Shown one piece after another: positions 1 to 10,705 of a stretch of DNA of 64,000 nt. The DNA lies in contig CAZACQ010000002.1 in NCBI GenBank assembly GCA_964483725.1, positions 13,824-77,823 on the forward strand, in the 5' to 3' direction. The notes beneath the pieces were generated by a model. The model did no database searches. It was not told where the DNA came from and saw only the letters and a list, made by a program, of their open reading frames with translations. Every line of letters starts with the position of its first letter. Position 1 is the stretch's first letter. The translations under genes and the position numbers were made by a program. Source of the stretch: CAZACQ01 sp964483725 (lineage in GTDB: Bacteria > Patescibacteriota > Gracilibacteria > Absconditabacterales > Absconditicoccaceae).

Positions 1-27
1 GTTTATATTATAAATCAACTAAAATAA

Positions 28-1926
28 ATGAACGGTTCTGATTGAATAGAAATTAAACGATATGATACAGTAGCTGATGATATTCTTGAAATGGAATGAA
101 ATGATGTAGAAGATAAATTTAATACATATCGTACAATACAAAAAGTAGCAAATGAAAAGCTTTGTTCTACTTTGCTTTGATCTCAAGCTTCAGATACTTT
201 TGCTAGTTTTGATAGTGATTGAGCTGAGTTGGATACTTCTCTTACAGAACTAGATTATGAAATCTACAAAAATACAATGCACAATCCAAAATTTCAAAAT
301 TATGAAATAGCAAACTCATTTTTTACTTTTTTCCAAAATAAATATTGAAATGATTCAATAATATTTTTTAATGAAAATATTGACGATATTATCAACTGAA
401 ATATCATTTTGTCTGAAGAACTTGATTATGTGGATGAAGAAGATACTACTTTATTAATCTATTATTTTTTATTATTACAAGATAGTGATCATTATTACCT
501 ATTACAGTCCCAAATTAATAAAATTCTAGATAAAGACTATTTATCAGTTATTAATGATTCTGAATTTATAAATTTCTCTAAATCTCTTTTCAATTATTGA
601 TTATATTATAATTTTTATACTATTGCTTCTTCAAACTTACAAAGACTGTTTTCAGATGATGAAAATGTATTAGAGTTGGCTTGAAAGATGGCTTTAGCAT
701 CTACTCAATTACAAATTCCAAGCAAAGAAGTGATTGTAATATACAAATCAAAAAAACTTGATATTATTAGTTTTTTTAAGGAATATATGGAGGATTTTGA
801 AAATGGTGATATTGAACATGACACTGCTTCAAATATATACTGATATTATTGAAGATACTTATTAGAAATATGAGATGAAGCAACTTGAAATGAAATACTT
901 TCTCAAGGTTATAATAATTTAGACTGACTTTCTACACAATATATTGCAGAGTATGTAGATGATAAAGAATATAGTGGTTCATGTCTATGATTTTTGGCTT
1001 CTATAGATGATACAAATTATTACAAAGAGAAATATTTATCACATCTTATAGATAATCAAGATATGGAGCAGATTATTTACCAAGTAAATAAAGATATTGA
1101 ATTGCTTCATTATATTATGCTTACTGAAGACTGAATTGAAAAATCTGAACTACATTGAATTCTTCTATCTATAGTGTACTTCTTAAATATTAGTTTCAAA
1201 GAACTTTATGAATCAAAGTCTTCTTCAAATAAGCAAGAATCAATTTCTATGAATATTTCTTATATATTTAATTCTTTGAGTGAATTGGGTGTCTATACTT
1301 ATTTCAAAAAAGATGAACTATTAGTTAATTTTACAAGTATTAATCAAACTTTTAGTATTAGTGCATATTGAATAAAAGCATTTTTACAAGTGATATATAA
1401 AGAATCCAGTAATAAATTAAAAGAATATTTAAATAATGAAGATTATAAATCCTATTTACAAGAGCTTTTTGAATTGTCTTTTGTTAGTAATAATGTGAAT
1501 TACCAAGAAGATTTCTGGAGTTTTATTTATGATATAATTATATCTAAAAAGTATGATCTAACTGAAGATGAATTATTTGATGAAATAGAAAGCTTGTTTG
1601 GTGAAATATTAATGGATGATAACAGTTTTCTTCAAGTAAATCAAGCTTGATCTGATAAAAAATTCTTGTGAATTAGTTCGGCATTATTATCATATTGATT
1701 ATTACCTTTTTTGAAGAACCATAAAAGTACTGTGCCAGATAATTTAATTAGAAAAATTTGAGAAATATTTACTCATTATAATTCAAAATATGCTTTTGAT
1801 TCCTTATTAAAAGAATTTGGCTATGATTTACATGAAAATACACAGTGAGAGCCTATTTTTATTTCTAAAAATAATGATTCTATAAATAGTGTGAATATGT
1901 GAGAAAGTTCTTATTCAATTAATTAA
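28..1926 (+). CDS. Large hypothetical protein (632 aa)
   Basis: I do not recognise this protein. It reads open for 632 codons with many in-frame TGA (Gly) codons and stops at TAA. There is no signal peptide and no clear membrane segment. The sequence is acidic and rich in Asp, Glu, Asn and Tyr, and much of it looks helical, which could suit a helical-repeat scaffold, but I see no clean repeat period. The start is the first ATG after an A-rich leader, beginning MNGSDGIEIK, with no Shine-Dalgarno motif. Because the window begins 27 bases upstream, a longer N-terminus cannot be fully excluded. One CGA codon follows the sixth Gly/Ile/Lys stretch near residue 11. It converges on thrS, sharing a terminator hairpin. 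Confidence 0.75.
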
Positions 1927-1930
1927 GCAA

Positions 1931-1954
1931 AAAACTCCCGTTTGGGAGTTTTTT
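1931..1954. terminator. Bidirectional intrinsic terminator
   Basis: A perfect stem AAAACTCCC / GGGAGTTTT with a 4-base loop lies between two convergent genes. It is flanked by A and T runs, so it can act on both strands. The thrS stop codon overlaps its right edge. Confidence 0.85.
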
Positions 1955-3812
1955 AATCTTTAATTTCTTTTGTAAATTCATCTAATGATTTTGTTGATTG
2001 TTCTTTGTTGAATACATCTCTAATGCTTAGCAATTTATCTTTTTCCTCTTTTTCTCATACTATTATCAAGTATGGGATTTTTGATTTTTCTCAGTTTCTT
2101 ATTTTTTTGTTGAAACTATCATCACTTGTATCTACACTTGATCTAAATCATTGCTCTTTGAATTTTTGGTTTACAGTATAAGCATATTCTTCAAACTTAT
2201 CTGCTACTGGAATTATTTTGATTTGCTCTGGAGCTAGCCAAAATGGGAATGCTCAAGCAAAATGTTCTATCATAATTCACATAAATCTCTCCAAAGACCC
2301 ACATATAGCTCTGTGAATTACTACTGGTCTTTCTTTTTCTCATTTATCATTTGTATATTCTAGTTCAAATCTTTCTGGTAAATTGAAATCTAGCTGTATA
2401 GTAGCAAGTTGCCATTCTCTTTTTAGGCAATCTTTGAACATAAAATCAAGCTTTGGTCAATAAAATGCTGCTTCTCATTCTACTTTTTCAAAATTTAGTC
2501 ATTTATTTTTGGCAGCATCTTCCAGTGCAGACTCTGCTTCTTGCCATACATTCTCTTCTCATATATATTCAGATTTGTCTTCTCATCTTACAGATAAGCT
2601 TACCCAATAATCATTCATCATTCACATTTTCTCATAGAATGTCTTGATGATATCTACTATAGTACTTATTTCTTGGTTTAGCTGATCTATTCTACAAAAA
2701 AGATGACCATCATCTTGAGTAATAGATCTTACCCTAGTCAGACCTCATAATTGACCTGGTTTTTCGTCTCTGTAAATAGTAGCAGGTTCAAAATATCTAA
2801 TAGGCAAATCACGATAAGAAAATTGGTTGTCTGCAAATATTTGCATATGGTGAGGGCAATTCATTGGTTTTACACAGAAATCTTCATATTTTCAGTCTAT
2901 TTTCATTAGCTCATGTCAAAATTTTTGCCAATGTCATGAAGTTTCATATAGTTCTTTTTTGGCAATATGTGGAGTCCAAACTCTTTCATATCATCTTTCT
3001 TTGTGCAAATCCCAAAGATAGTCTTCTATTATTTTACGAATAATCATTCATCTTGGCTGCAAAAGTGGTAGTCCAGCACCTACCAAATCACTAGTAGTAA
3101 ATAATTTTAACTGTTTTCACAAAACTCTATGGTCTCTTTTCTTAGCTTCTTCCAAGAAATTTATATATTCTTGAAGTTCTTCTTTGCTTGCAAATGCATA
3201 AGCATAAACTCTAGTCATCATAGAATTTTTTTCATCTCATCTTCGATAAGCTCAAGCAATCTTTGCCAATTTGAAAGTTTTGGGATCTATTTCTCAAGTA
3301 TGTGCTAGATGTGGTCATTCACACATATCTATGAAACATACAAACTTGTCTTCTGGTAAATTGAAATTTTGATGCATATGTTCGCTTATTTCTTCATAGT
3401 AAGAAATATAGCTAGGATTAGCTCATTTCATAAGTGCATCTTTTGCTTTTGCTGGTATCAAATTAATATAATAAGTAATTTCACTTTCTCATTGAGAAAC
3501 AAATTCATCTATCAGTTCATTTTTTAGTTCTTGTCATAAAAAATTATTTAGATCTTTGGCTGTTTGAACATCCATAGAAATACAGTGAAATTCTTGTTTT
3601 TGCTTTATGATTTGTTCCATATATTTTTGGATGGTTTTTAGATCTTTGTCTTGGATTTTGATAGCCTCAGATGCAGGTAGTATATCATAATAACAACCAT
3701 CATCTATAGCAGGTCATACTCATAGTTTCAAGTTGGCACCAAATTCTCTTTGTGCTGCTTGTGCAAGTATATGTGCTAGACTATGTCTAGATCTAAATAA
3801 ATGGTCTGTCAT
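1953..3812 (-). CDS. thrS: Threonyl-tRNA synthetase, lacking the TGS domain
   Basis: Charges tRNA-Thr with threonine in the cytosol. The 619-aa product begins directly at the N2 editing domain with the HxxxH motif in HSLAHILAQA, so the N-terminal TGS domain present in many ThrRS is absent. The class II catalytic core is complete: IRYFEPATIYRDEKPGQLGG (motif 2 region), DDGHLFC, and the anticodon-binding C-terminus near KIPYLIIVGEKE. Residue 190 is encoded by CGA (3243-3245) in the context AGAY-x-RGDEKN, where the family has an invariant Trp; this is one of the best pieces of evidence in the window for CGA=Trp. The CGT codons in YRDLP and MIIRK sit at normal Arg positions. Identity is secure. 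Confidence 0.96.
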
Positions 3813-3844
3813 AACTTATGAAATTAAATTTATAAAATAGAAAG

Positions 3845-3872
3845 TTTATATTGATAATGTTAATAATTTCAA
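3845..3872 (-). promoter_or_regulatory. Putative promoter for thrS
   Basis: Read on the minus strand, a TTGAAA hexamer and a TATAAA hexamer are separated by 16 bases, upstream of the thrS ATG. In such AT-rich DNA this could occur by chance. The whole 3813-4094 intergenic stretch holds otherwise only AT-rich sequence and the promoter of the divergent gene. Confidence 0.35.
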
Positions 3873-4039
3873 CTTATTTTGATTATTATATTTTCTGATT
3901 TTTGAATGTATATAATATTATTAATTTAATTTCAATTTATTTTGATTCAAATTTTGAAGAAATATTATTTTTTGTATATTTATTATGTTTAGTGACACTA
4001 GTTCTTAACACTTTTTAGTTTAATTTAAGCTATCTTTTG

Positions 4040-4070
4040 TATAATAGCTATACTTCCATATAAAGGAAGT
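4040..4070 (+). promoter_or_regulatory. -10 box and leader hairpin
   Basis: A consensus TATAAT at 4040-4045 is followed by GCTATA and then a small hairpin ACTTCC / GGAAGT (4052-4070) in the leader of the next gene. No convincing -35 is visible. The TATAATAGCTA string recurs at the promoter of the surface protein near 5753. Confidence 0.45.
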
Positions 4071-4094
4071 TATTTATATCCTAAATACAAAGAA

Positions 4095-4562
4095 ATGACA
4101 AAAAAGACCATCATCTGAATTTCTCTTTTTGGTACTATATTCCTAGCTAGTGCTGCGACATATGCGAATCTTTCTGAATTACAAACTACACCAAATCTTG
4201 TGCAAAATCTTGATAAAAATGAAAACTGTCAACTTGACAATGACAAACTAACTAACTTAAGATCAGAATTCAAAGATAATTTTCCCTCAAACTGATTTCA
4301 TAATAGGTTTTGATGAGATATGAAATCAAAACTTAATGAAATCAAAAATGCTTACAATAACTGAGATATAGATGAAGCAATATCTTTGTGAGAAAGTATA
4401 AAAGACGAATTAGATATACCTGATAGAATGAAAGAAAGAATTCAAAATAAGCTAGACAAAATGTCAGACGAAGATTATGAATTCTTTGAAGAAAGAAATA
4501 ATAGAAATCATTCACATAGGTGAAATTGATTTCAAGCTCAATTACCAAACTCAATTAGATAA
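4095..4562 (+). CDS. Small secreted hypothetical protein
   Basis: A 155-aa protein with a clear N-terminal signal sequence: MTKKTI, then a hydrophobic stretch ending near ASAATYA. The mature part is charged and mostly helical, with two blocks rich in Asp/Glu and Lys/Arg, and a C-terminal Asn/His/Gly-rich segment around NNRNHSHRGNGF. A single Cys sits near residue 51 (ENCQLDND). I do not recognise the family. It could be a periplasmic or surface protein. The gene stands alone with its own -10 box and leader hairpin, and it is followed by a strong terminator, so it is probably a single-gene unit. Confidence 0.75.
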
Positions 4563-4586
4563 ATATATAAATACCCTTTTGTTTTG

Positions 4587-4619
4587 CTCTTCACAAACTA
4601 TTTTGTGAAGAGTTTTTTT
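4587..4619 (+). terminator. Intrinsic terminator
   Basis: An 11-bp perfect stem CTCTTCACAAA / TTTGTGAAGAG with a CTAT loop is followed by seven T residues. It ends the small secreted-protein gene. Confidence 0.9.
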
Positions 4620-4681
4620 GTAATTTAGAAAAAAATCATTAAAATTTATCTCATATTTTTATTTAATCAAATATAGAATTG

Positions 4682-5707
4682 ATGGATTACTCTAAATTTG
4701 TGAATGATGTATATGATTTTAGATGATGAGACGAAGATAATGAAGATAATATAGAAAAAATAATAAAACATGTATCAGATAATAAATATTATAATATCTT
4801 AATTCAAAAAAGATTTGATTTGACAAAATTGCAAGACAGAATAAGTCCTAGGTTAATATATACTTTCATTGTTATTTATTCTATATTGGTTTTGCCTCTT
4901 ATATTGTTTTGAGTTTATTTGGAAACTAACGATGACTTAGATTTTTTTGTAGACTTAATAATAGTAGGACCTATTGTTGCTGCTATATTGCTTATGATTT
5001 TTAGTATAGCATTTTTCTATTATAATTTTATGGTTTTGAAACCAGCCAAAAGAAAATTAGAGTTTGATTTATTTGATGACTTATTGAATTTTCAAAATGA
5101 CTTTTTCAACAAAGAATTTTGATGATTCAGTTTTGACAAGAAAAAATGAGATTTTCCTATGGATTCTAATTTCAAAAAATTAATTAAAAATCAATGAAAC
5201 TTTATATCTTTGTCATCTTATGATAATGCTGATCTATGTGTCAAAATTGATTATCAGAAAAAAGATGAGCCTTTTAAGATTACTTCACTAAATTATTATA
5301 AATCTAAAAGTACTACTAGTTCTAAATATATGCTACAAAAAATTCAATTTGATAATGAATTAGAATTTTTAGATGATATTTTGCTTACTCATAATTCAAA
5401 TTCTATAAGATATAGGACTAGTGAAAAATTTGATAAGATAGAGGACTATTATGACATTCAAGCTTCTAGTGAAGATACTGTTACTAGATTTATAAATTCA
5501 AATTTAGCAAATAGTATCAAACATCTTACAGATAATACTCCATTTAGACTTTCATTTTATATAAAAGATAATAAAATTTATATTATTGCATATGTTGATG
5601 ATTTGTATAGAATAAATCGAAAATGAGATTTTAGGATTATTTATGTGAATATTAGCTTGTTGGTATACTTCAAACAGCTAATCAATTTTTCTAAGAAAAT
5701 TATGTAG
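4682..5707 (+). CDS. DUF3137 family membrane protein
   Basis: A 341-aa protein with an N-terminal soluble helical part, two membrane segments (about residues 59-78 and 92-118), and a large C-terminal cytoplasmic or peripheral domain. The C-terminal pattern, EDYYDIQASSED followed by TRFINSNLANSIKHL and then NKIYIIAYVDD, matches the layout of DUF3137 proteins. In many bacteria DUF3137 genes sit beside lemA; a second copy at 39719-40918 in this window does exactly that, which supports the call. No function is established. The end codon is TAG, and TGA is used repeatedly as Gly. One CGA codon occurs near the C-terminus in the YRIN-x-KGDF context. Confidence 0.65.
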
Positions 5708-5728
5708 ATATTTTCTGTCTATTTTGCC

Positions 5729-5758
5729 TTGATTTTTTTTGTCTATCGAGTATATAAT
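5729..5758 (+). promoter_or_regulatory. Putative strong promoter of the surface-protein gene
   Basis: TTGATT (5729-5734) and TATAAT (5753-5758) are separated by 18 bases. Downstream, the leader holds a palindrome CTCCGGAG (5786-5793) inside A-rich and T-rich arms, which could form a leader hairpin or a weak terminator of the upstream gene. Confidence 0.55.
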
Positions 5759-5828
5759 AGCTACAAACAAAAACAAAACAAAAAACTCCGGAGATTTTGT
5801 TTTATATACATAAATTTTAACATAACAA

Positions 5829-6739
5829 ATGAATACAAGAAGAATTTTATCTTTACTTTCAGTGTTTGCTTTGGTATTTGCTATGATAGTTCCAGCTGTA
5901 AGAGCTGAAACATTAGAAGGTACAGCTACTATAGATGGAGATACAATTACAGTTACTGCTACTGGTCATAATTTTAGTGAAGATGGTATAACTACTCTTA
6001 GAATTATTGGTTCTGACTGAAATAATCTAGATAATGTAAGTAGTGATGATGTTGATGAAAATGAAGATGATGATAGTTTTGATATAGATGTTTCTGATGC
6101 TGATATTGATGATGATAAAATATACTCAATTTCATTTGCTACTGAAGACTGAGAATCAGGTTATGCATTACTTTATCAAGATGCTAATGTAGTAGAAGTA
6201 TCAGCTACAGTATTGCCTGTATTGACAATGACTGTTGAAGGTGGTGATATTAATTTTGGTAATTTAGATATTGGTCAATGGAATGAAGCAGATACACAAA
6301 CTACTGTATCAGTTAATTCTAATGCATCTGATGGTTTTGTTGTACAAGCTCATTATAGTGACTTAGAAACTGCTGATCAAGACCATGATATGCCACTTAT
6401 ACTTACAACATCAGATTGAGAAGATAGTGATCAAGTTGAAAATGAAGGTAATGTAATAGATGAGGAGAATTATCAATCAGAGCAAATAGAACAAAAAGTT
6501 TGGTATCATGCAAATCCAGCAGAAAATCAAGCAGCTGGTGAATATAATACTACTGTAGAATATACAGTNNNNNNNNNNNNNNNNNNNNNNNNNNNNNNNN
6601 NNNNNNNNNNNNNNNNNNNNNNNNNNNNNNNNNNNNNNNNNNNNNNNNNNNNNNNNNNNNNNNNNNNNATCCAGCAGAAAATCAAGCAGCTGGTGAATAT
6701 AATACTACTGTAGAATATACAGTTACTGGTAATTTCTAA
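5829..6739 (+). CDS. Secreted surface protein, interrupted by an assembly gap
   Basis: Begins with a textbook signal peptide (MNTRR, hydrophobic core, cleavage after AVRA near residue 26). The mature part is acidic and beta-rich, with an Asp-rich block near residues 75-100 and C-terminal segments such as VEGGDINFGNLDIGQ and VNSNASDGF, reminiscent of beta-sandwich surface proteins. I cannot assign a named family. A 100-base N gap falls at 6569-6668. The 55 bases before the gap are repeated exactly after it; collapsing the duplicate and the gap restores one reading frame and gives about 251 aa ending TVTGNF. Glycine is coded mostly by GGT (13 of 17), with only three TGA, unlike its neighbours, which suggests high expression. 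It is likely an abundant cell-surface or S-layer-like protein. Confidence 0.75.
6569..6668. other. 100-base N gap, probably an unmerged overlap
   Basis: Exactly 100 N. Bases 6514-6568 and 6669-6723 are identical (55 bases), as if two contigs sharing an overlap were joined with a placeholder. Removing the gap and one copy (a shift of 155) keeps the surface-protein frame open to its TAA. Confidence 0.85.
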
Positions 6740-6793
6740 TTATAGATTAGTGAAGGAATAAATTCATAGTGAATACAAAGTAAAGATAACAAA

Positions 6794-6827
6794 AACTCTC
6801 TTACACAAGTGTAGGGGAGTTTTTTTA
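6794..6827 (+). terminator. Intrinsic terminator
   Basis: A stem ACTCTCTTACAC / GTGTAGGGGAGT, with two G-T wobbles, is followed by seven T residues. It ends the surface-protein gene. Confidence 0.8.
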
Positions 6828-6854
6828 TACAAAAGATATTACTTGCTTAAAAAC

Positions 6855-6882
6855 TTGCAAAAATAGCTAAAATATATATAGT
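6855..6882 (+). promoter_or_regulatory. Putative promoter for the DapF-like fusion gene
   Basis: TTGCAA and TATAGT are separated by 16 bases, 38 bases upstream of the ATG. The match is modest in AT-rich DNA. Confidence 0.35.
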
Positions 6883-6919
6883 ATGTGACAATTTAATTCT
6901 ATAAAAATTCTATACAATA

Positions 6920-9787
6920 ATGAGTTTAGAAAAAAACTGATTGAATACAGTACAAGCAAATCCAGAAGATAATCTAATATCAGATGAATTGGTCCAAAAT
7001 CTAGAAGAATCTATAGAAGTAGATACTCAAACCAATTCAATTTTACTTTCTGTAAATTGAAACAATTTGTCTATCAAAGAAATATCTGATATGGAAGAGC
7101 TAGAAATTTTTGGTGCTGAGATTATGGAATCAAATTCAAATATTGATTCAGTTATTTTCTTGAAAGCATGACCAAGTGATGATGAATATGAATTTTATGT
7201 ATACGAAAGAGATTGATCTTTGTCTGTGATGTGTGGTAATTGAGCTATAGCTAGTGCTTATTTGCTACATCAAAGACATTGTAAAAATTCTATCAAATTG
7301 ATTACAAGATATTGAACTGCAGTACAAACAAATATACAAAATTGAAAAATTTCAGTAAATTTTGATGAAGTAAAAGTAAATGAAGATTTGGATTCTATAC
7401 TTAGTATCAAATCAAATTTACAAGATATAGCAGAAAGTATAGATAATTTTTTGGAAAATCCAGAATTGTTAAAAAATGCTGTATCTGACAATCAAGAACT
7501 TACTTATTATCTACAGTTATTTAATAATCTGAAAAATGATGAATGATTTAAGTCTTTTGTAGAGCATATTTTTATTAGAGATTATAAATATGTATCCTGA
7601 GAACCTCATTTGATAATAAATTTTGAATATCCAGGAGATTCAGACTTTGTGCTTAATTATTATCTAAAAGCACTTTCATTCTTGCTTAGATATTCAGATA
7701 AATGAGAAAATAATATTCATGGTGATATAAATATTATGTTCTATCAAGAATTGTGAGATGAAGTAAATATTTATCCTTCAGAAAGGGGAGTAAATAATGG
7801 TATACATATGGATCAAACATGAGCTTGTGGTTCTTGATCAGTAGCTCTTGCTTCATATTTACTTTCATTGGATAATGAAAAAGATTCAGTTTGTATCAAA
7901 AATAGGTCTTGATCAGTATTGGAAGTGAGAAAGTGAAACCCCAACTCTTATGAATTATGTTCTGATGTAGAAAACATTTCTCATATACAAGAAAAAGCTA
8001 ACTCATATTTTGATGCTGAGGCTATACATGAAAATTTTTTGTATAATATGTCTAGAATATGACTAGATGTAGAATGAAAAACTTATTCTGAAATACTAAA
8101 TCAATTATCTAATGTCCCAGCTTCTGCCAAAGAAATAAATAAGTTATTTGATAATAAGATATTTTCTTCTTGTTTGCACGAGACAGAGTATCCTATTGAT
8201 CCATATAAAATTTCTTCTTCAGTAAATGCTGCAATTTTTGCTGATAAGATGTGACTAGATGATATATATTCTCCTTATCTTGATACATTGACTGATGATC
8301 TAAAAGAGTTTCCTAATGTAAAGACAAAACAGTGAAAAGTATTCAAAAAAATGCCTTGATTAATAGAAGAATTAAACGAACTTATATACAATTGAGAAAC
8401 ATCTTTGAAAGATATATTGCTGTATTTGAGAAATAGATCCAACTTTATTTCTGAGATAGAAAAACAAGAATGAAATAAAAAAATGCTTGATGCATTGAAA
8501 AAAATTGAATCTTTATTCAACAATATTTTATGAGTTGAAGTAAGCAATCTAGCAGATTCAGAATTTTGAAAATATGTTTTGTCTTATCTTTCCAAAGCAT
8601 GATTATTGGAACTTTTTCATGAAAATATTGAAATGAAAAATAACAAAGTTGATCAAATGATATTAGATTTGTTTGAAGCAAATATTAAATCTAGAATTGA
8701 TGAAATATTTGAAAATTTTGTAAAGTCTTTATTGAGAATAGATTGTAATGATTTGGAAACTTGAGATATCAAAAAATTAGTTGATAAAGCTTTACAAGAT
8801 AGTGTACTTACATATACTTGTCAAAAGTTTTTGGATTGAGATATGAAAAAATTATTAAGAGATAAGTGAGTACTTGATAAGCATTATAGATTTGATAAAT
8901 CTATATCTTCTATGGACCCGTATTTTAAAGAAAAACTTTCAAATTCATTTGTTTCTTTATTGGATGATCCTGAAATGTGACAAGAAATATTTATTAAATA
9001 TTTTGAAAAACTATTTGAAAACAAATGAAAACCTGTTCTTTTATGAGAATTCAATGACGAAAAAAATGGCTTTAATTGAATGAAAATATTTTTCTCAAAA
9101 GAAAAGTGAAGTAATGAATATAAAATAATGACTTGAACTAGAAAAGAAGCTTTTGAACTTAATTATGATTATTTTTTTGATTTGCTTCGCAATCCAAACA
9201 ATATTGTAAATCCACAATGAGCTTTATTGCTTTTTGTTAAAAGTTTATGAATGGTGCCTATGTATGGTTCAGAAAGGTGATATAGGGAAATTACTGTAGA
9301 TACACTAAAAGAACATTTGGATAATGATAAATATTCAGATTATATCAACTATGTACAAGCTTCATGATTGGTATCTGATTATGATCCAAGTGTAGATTTG
9401 CAAGGTGAAAATATTGAGTCTTATTATACTAAATTTCCATCTTGAACAGATAATACCTATTGTTCTGACCTATTGATGGAAGCAATAATGCCACCTAGTG
9501 ATTTTTCAAAAGAAATGCTTGATAGATTTTTACAAAGAAATTTGGTAGATCACAGTCTTTCAAATTGAGAAAAAGTTAAATTTTTAAAATTAGTAATTTG
9601 ATATTTAAATAAATACAATTTTGATTATATTATAGATACTATAATTGAACAATTGAAAGAAAAATGAAATACTGATAAAATAAGTAAAATGTCACAGCTA
9701 AGAGAATTAGTTAATTATGATTGAAATGATATTCCTAAGTTGATTGACTGTATCCGTCAAAGATATTTACTAATTAATAAACTTTAA
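6920..9787 (+). CDS. DapF-like racemase/epimerase domain fused to a large unknown region
   Basis: A 955-aa protein. Residues about 25-345 resemble the two-lobed diaminopimelate epimerase fold: MCGNGAIAS carries the first catalytic-type Cys (C105), and GACGSGSVALASYLL carries the second (C303), at the spacing seen between the two lobes of DapF. DapF normally interconverts LL- and meso-diaminopimelate through this Cys pair. The Arg that usually follows CGN is missing, so substrate may differ. DapF is about 270-300 aa; here some 600 extra residues follow. That part is helical, rich in Lys/Glu/Asp, has no membrane segment, and I do not recognise it. The next gene, four bases on, encodes a VanX-like dipeptidase, so a role in peptidoglycan-derived amino acids is inferred. 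The domain call is reasonable; the substrate is unknown. Confidence 0.7.
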
Positions 9788-9790
9788 TAT

Positions 9791-10570
9791 ATGAAAAATT
9801 ATATCAATTATCATATAGATCTATCCAATGTGCCTTTGGATGTCAAAAAAACTTTTTACTTAGATGATTTTTTGGTAAAAGATAATATTCAAGTAAAAGA
9901 TAATTGAGAAGATTTTGTAGAATTAAACTGATCAGATATCAAAATTGCACCTTTTTGGGAAGACAAAGAAAGTACTCAAGTGCAAGATGAAGAAATTCAA
10001 TCTATGCTAGATTTGGAATCAAATTTACTTACAGAGTATATTCAAGAAAATTGATTATGAATAATAGTAAGGGAAACTGTAGCAAATAAATTAAAAGAAG
10101 TAAATGATTATTTCAAAAGCAAATGATATCAAATTTGTATCAAGATATGATATAGACCTTTGTCTGTACAGCAAAAATTATTAGAACATATAAGTAAATA
10201 TATTGATAACAAACATCCAGATCTATCTGAATCCAAGAGATATGAAATTACTTGTGAATATGTTTCTGATCCAAATAATTTTGTACCACCTCATAGTACT
10301 TGATGAGCTGTAGATTTAGTGCTTATGGATTTGGATTGAAATGAAATTGATATGTGATCTCCAATAAACTATCCTTGAGAAATTTCTAATATTACATATA
10401 CTGATATTAGCAAAGAGACTTTTGAAAATAGAATGTTTTTGTGTGATACTATGCTTAAATTCGGTTTTGCAAACTTATCTTCTGAATGGTGGCATTTTTC
10501 TTATTGAGATCCTATATGGGCATATTTTTATTGACACAAAGAAAGCATTTATTGAAAAATAGACTTATAA
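9791..10570 (+). CDS. VanX-like D-alanyl-D-alanine dipeptidase (peptidase M15D)
   Basis: A 259-aa zinc peptidase. The M15 motifs are all visible: GYRPLSVQQ (substrate-side Arg loop), HSTGGAVDL with zinc ligands H168 and D175, and SSEWWHFSYGD with catalytic E232 and zinc ligand H235. Enzymes of the VanX/DdpX type hydrolyse D-Ala-D-Ala, either to reroute cell-wall synthesis away from vancomycin-sensitive precursors or to recover D-Ala from peptidoglycan. There is no obvious signal peptide, so it probably acts in the cytoplasm. It follows the DapF-like fusion with a three-base gap and is surely co-transcribed. There is no VanH or VanA partner nearby, which argues for a salvage or remodelling role over resistance. 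Confidence 0.85.
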
Positions 10571-10580
10571 AATATATTAA

Positions 10581-10609
10581 TTATTTGTATTATACAAATA
10601 ATTTTTTTT
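10581..10609 (+). terminator. AT-rich intrinsic terminator
   Basis: A perfect 10-bp inverted repeat TTATTTGTAT / ATACAAATAA is followed by a T run, just after the dipeptidase stop codon. Confidence 0.7.
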
Positions 10610-10705
10610 AAAAACTTCTATAATATAAAAATAGCCTAATATTTAATATATATAATTAAACTAATTATTGTAAGTTTGCAATAGTTTATAAATTAAATTA
10701 ATTTA

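Noticed and set aside
6569..6668. Frameshift in the surface protein
   Set aside because: The frame difference is explained by the 100-base placeholder and a 55-base duplicated flank.
9791..10570. Vancomycin resistance cluster
   Set aside because: No VanH, VanA ligase or VanRS regulators nearby; the VanX-like gene stands with a racemase-like gene.
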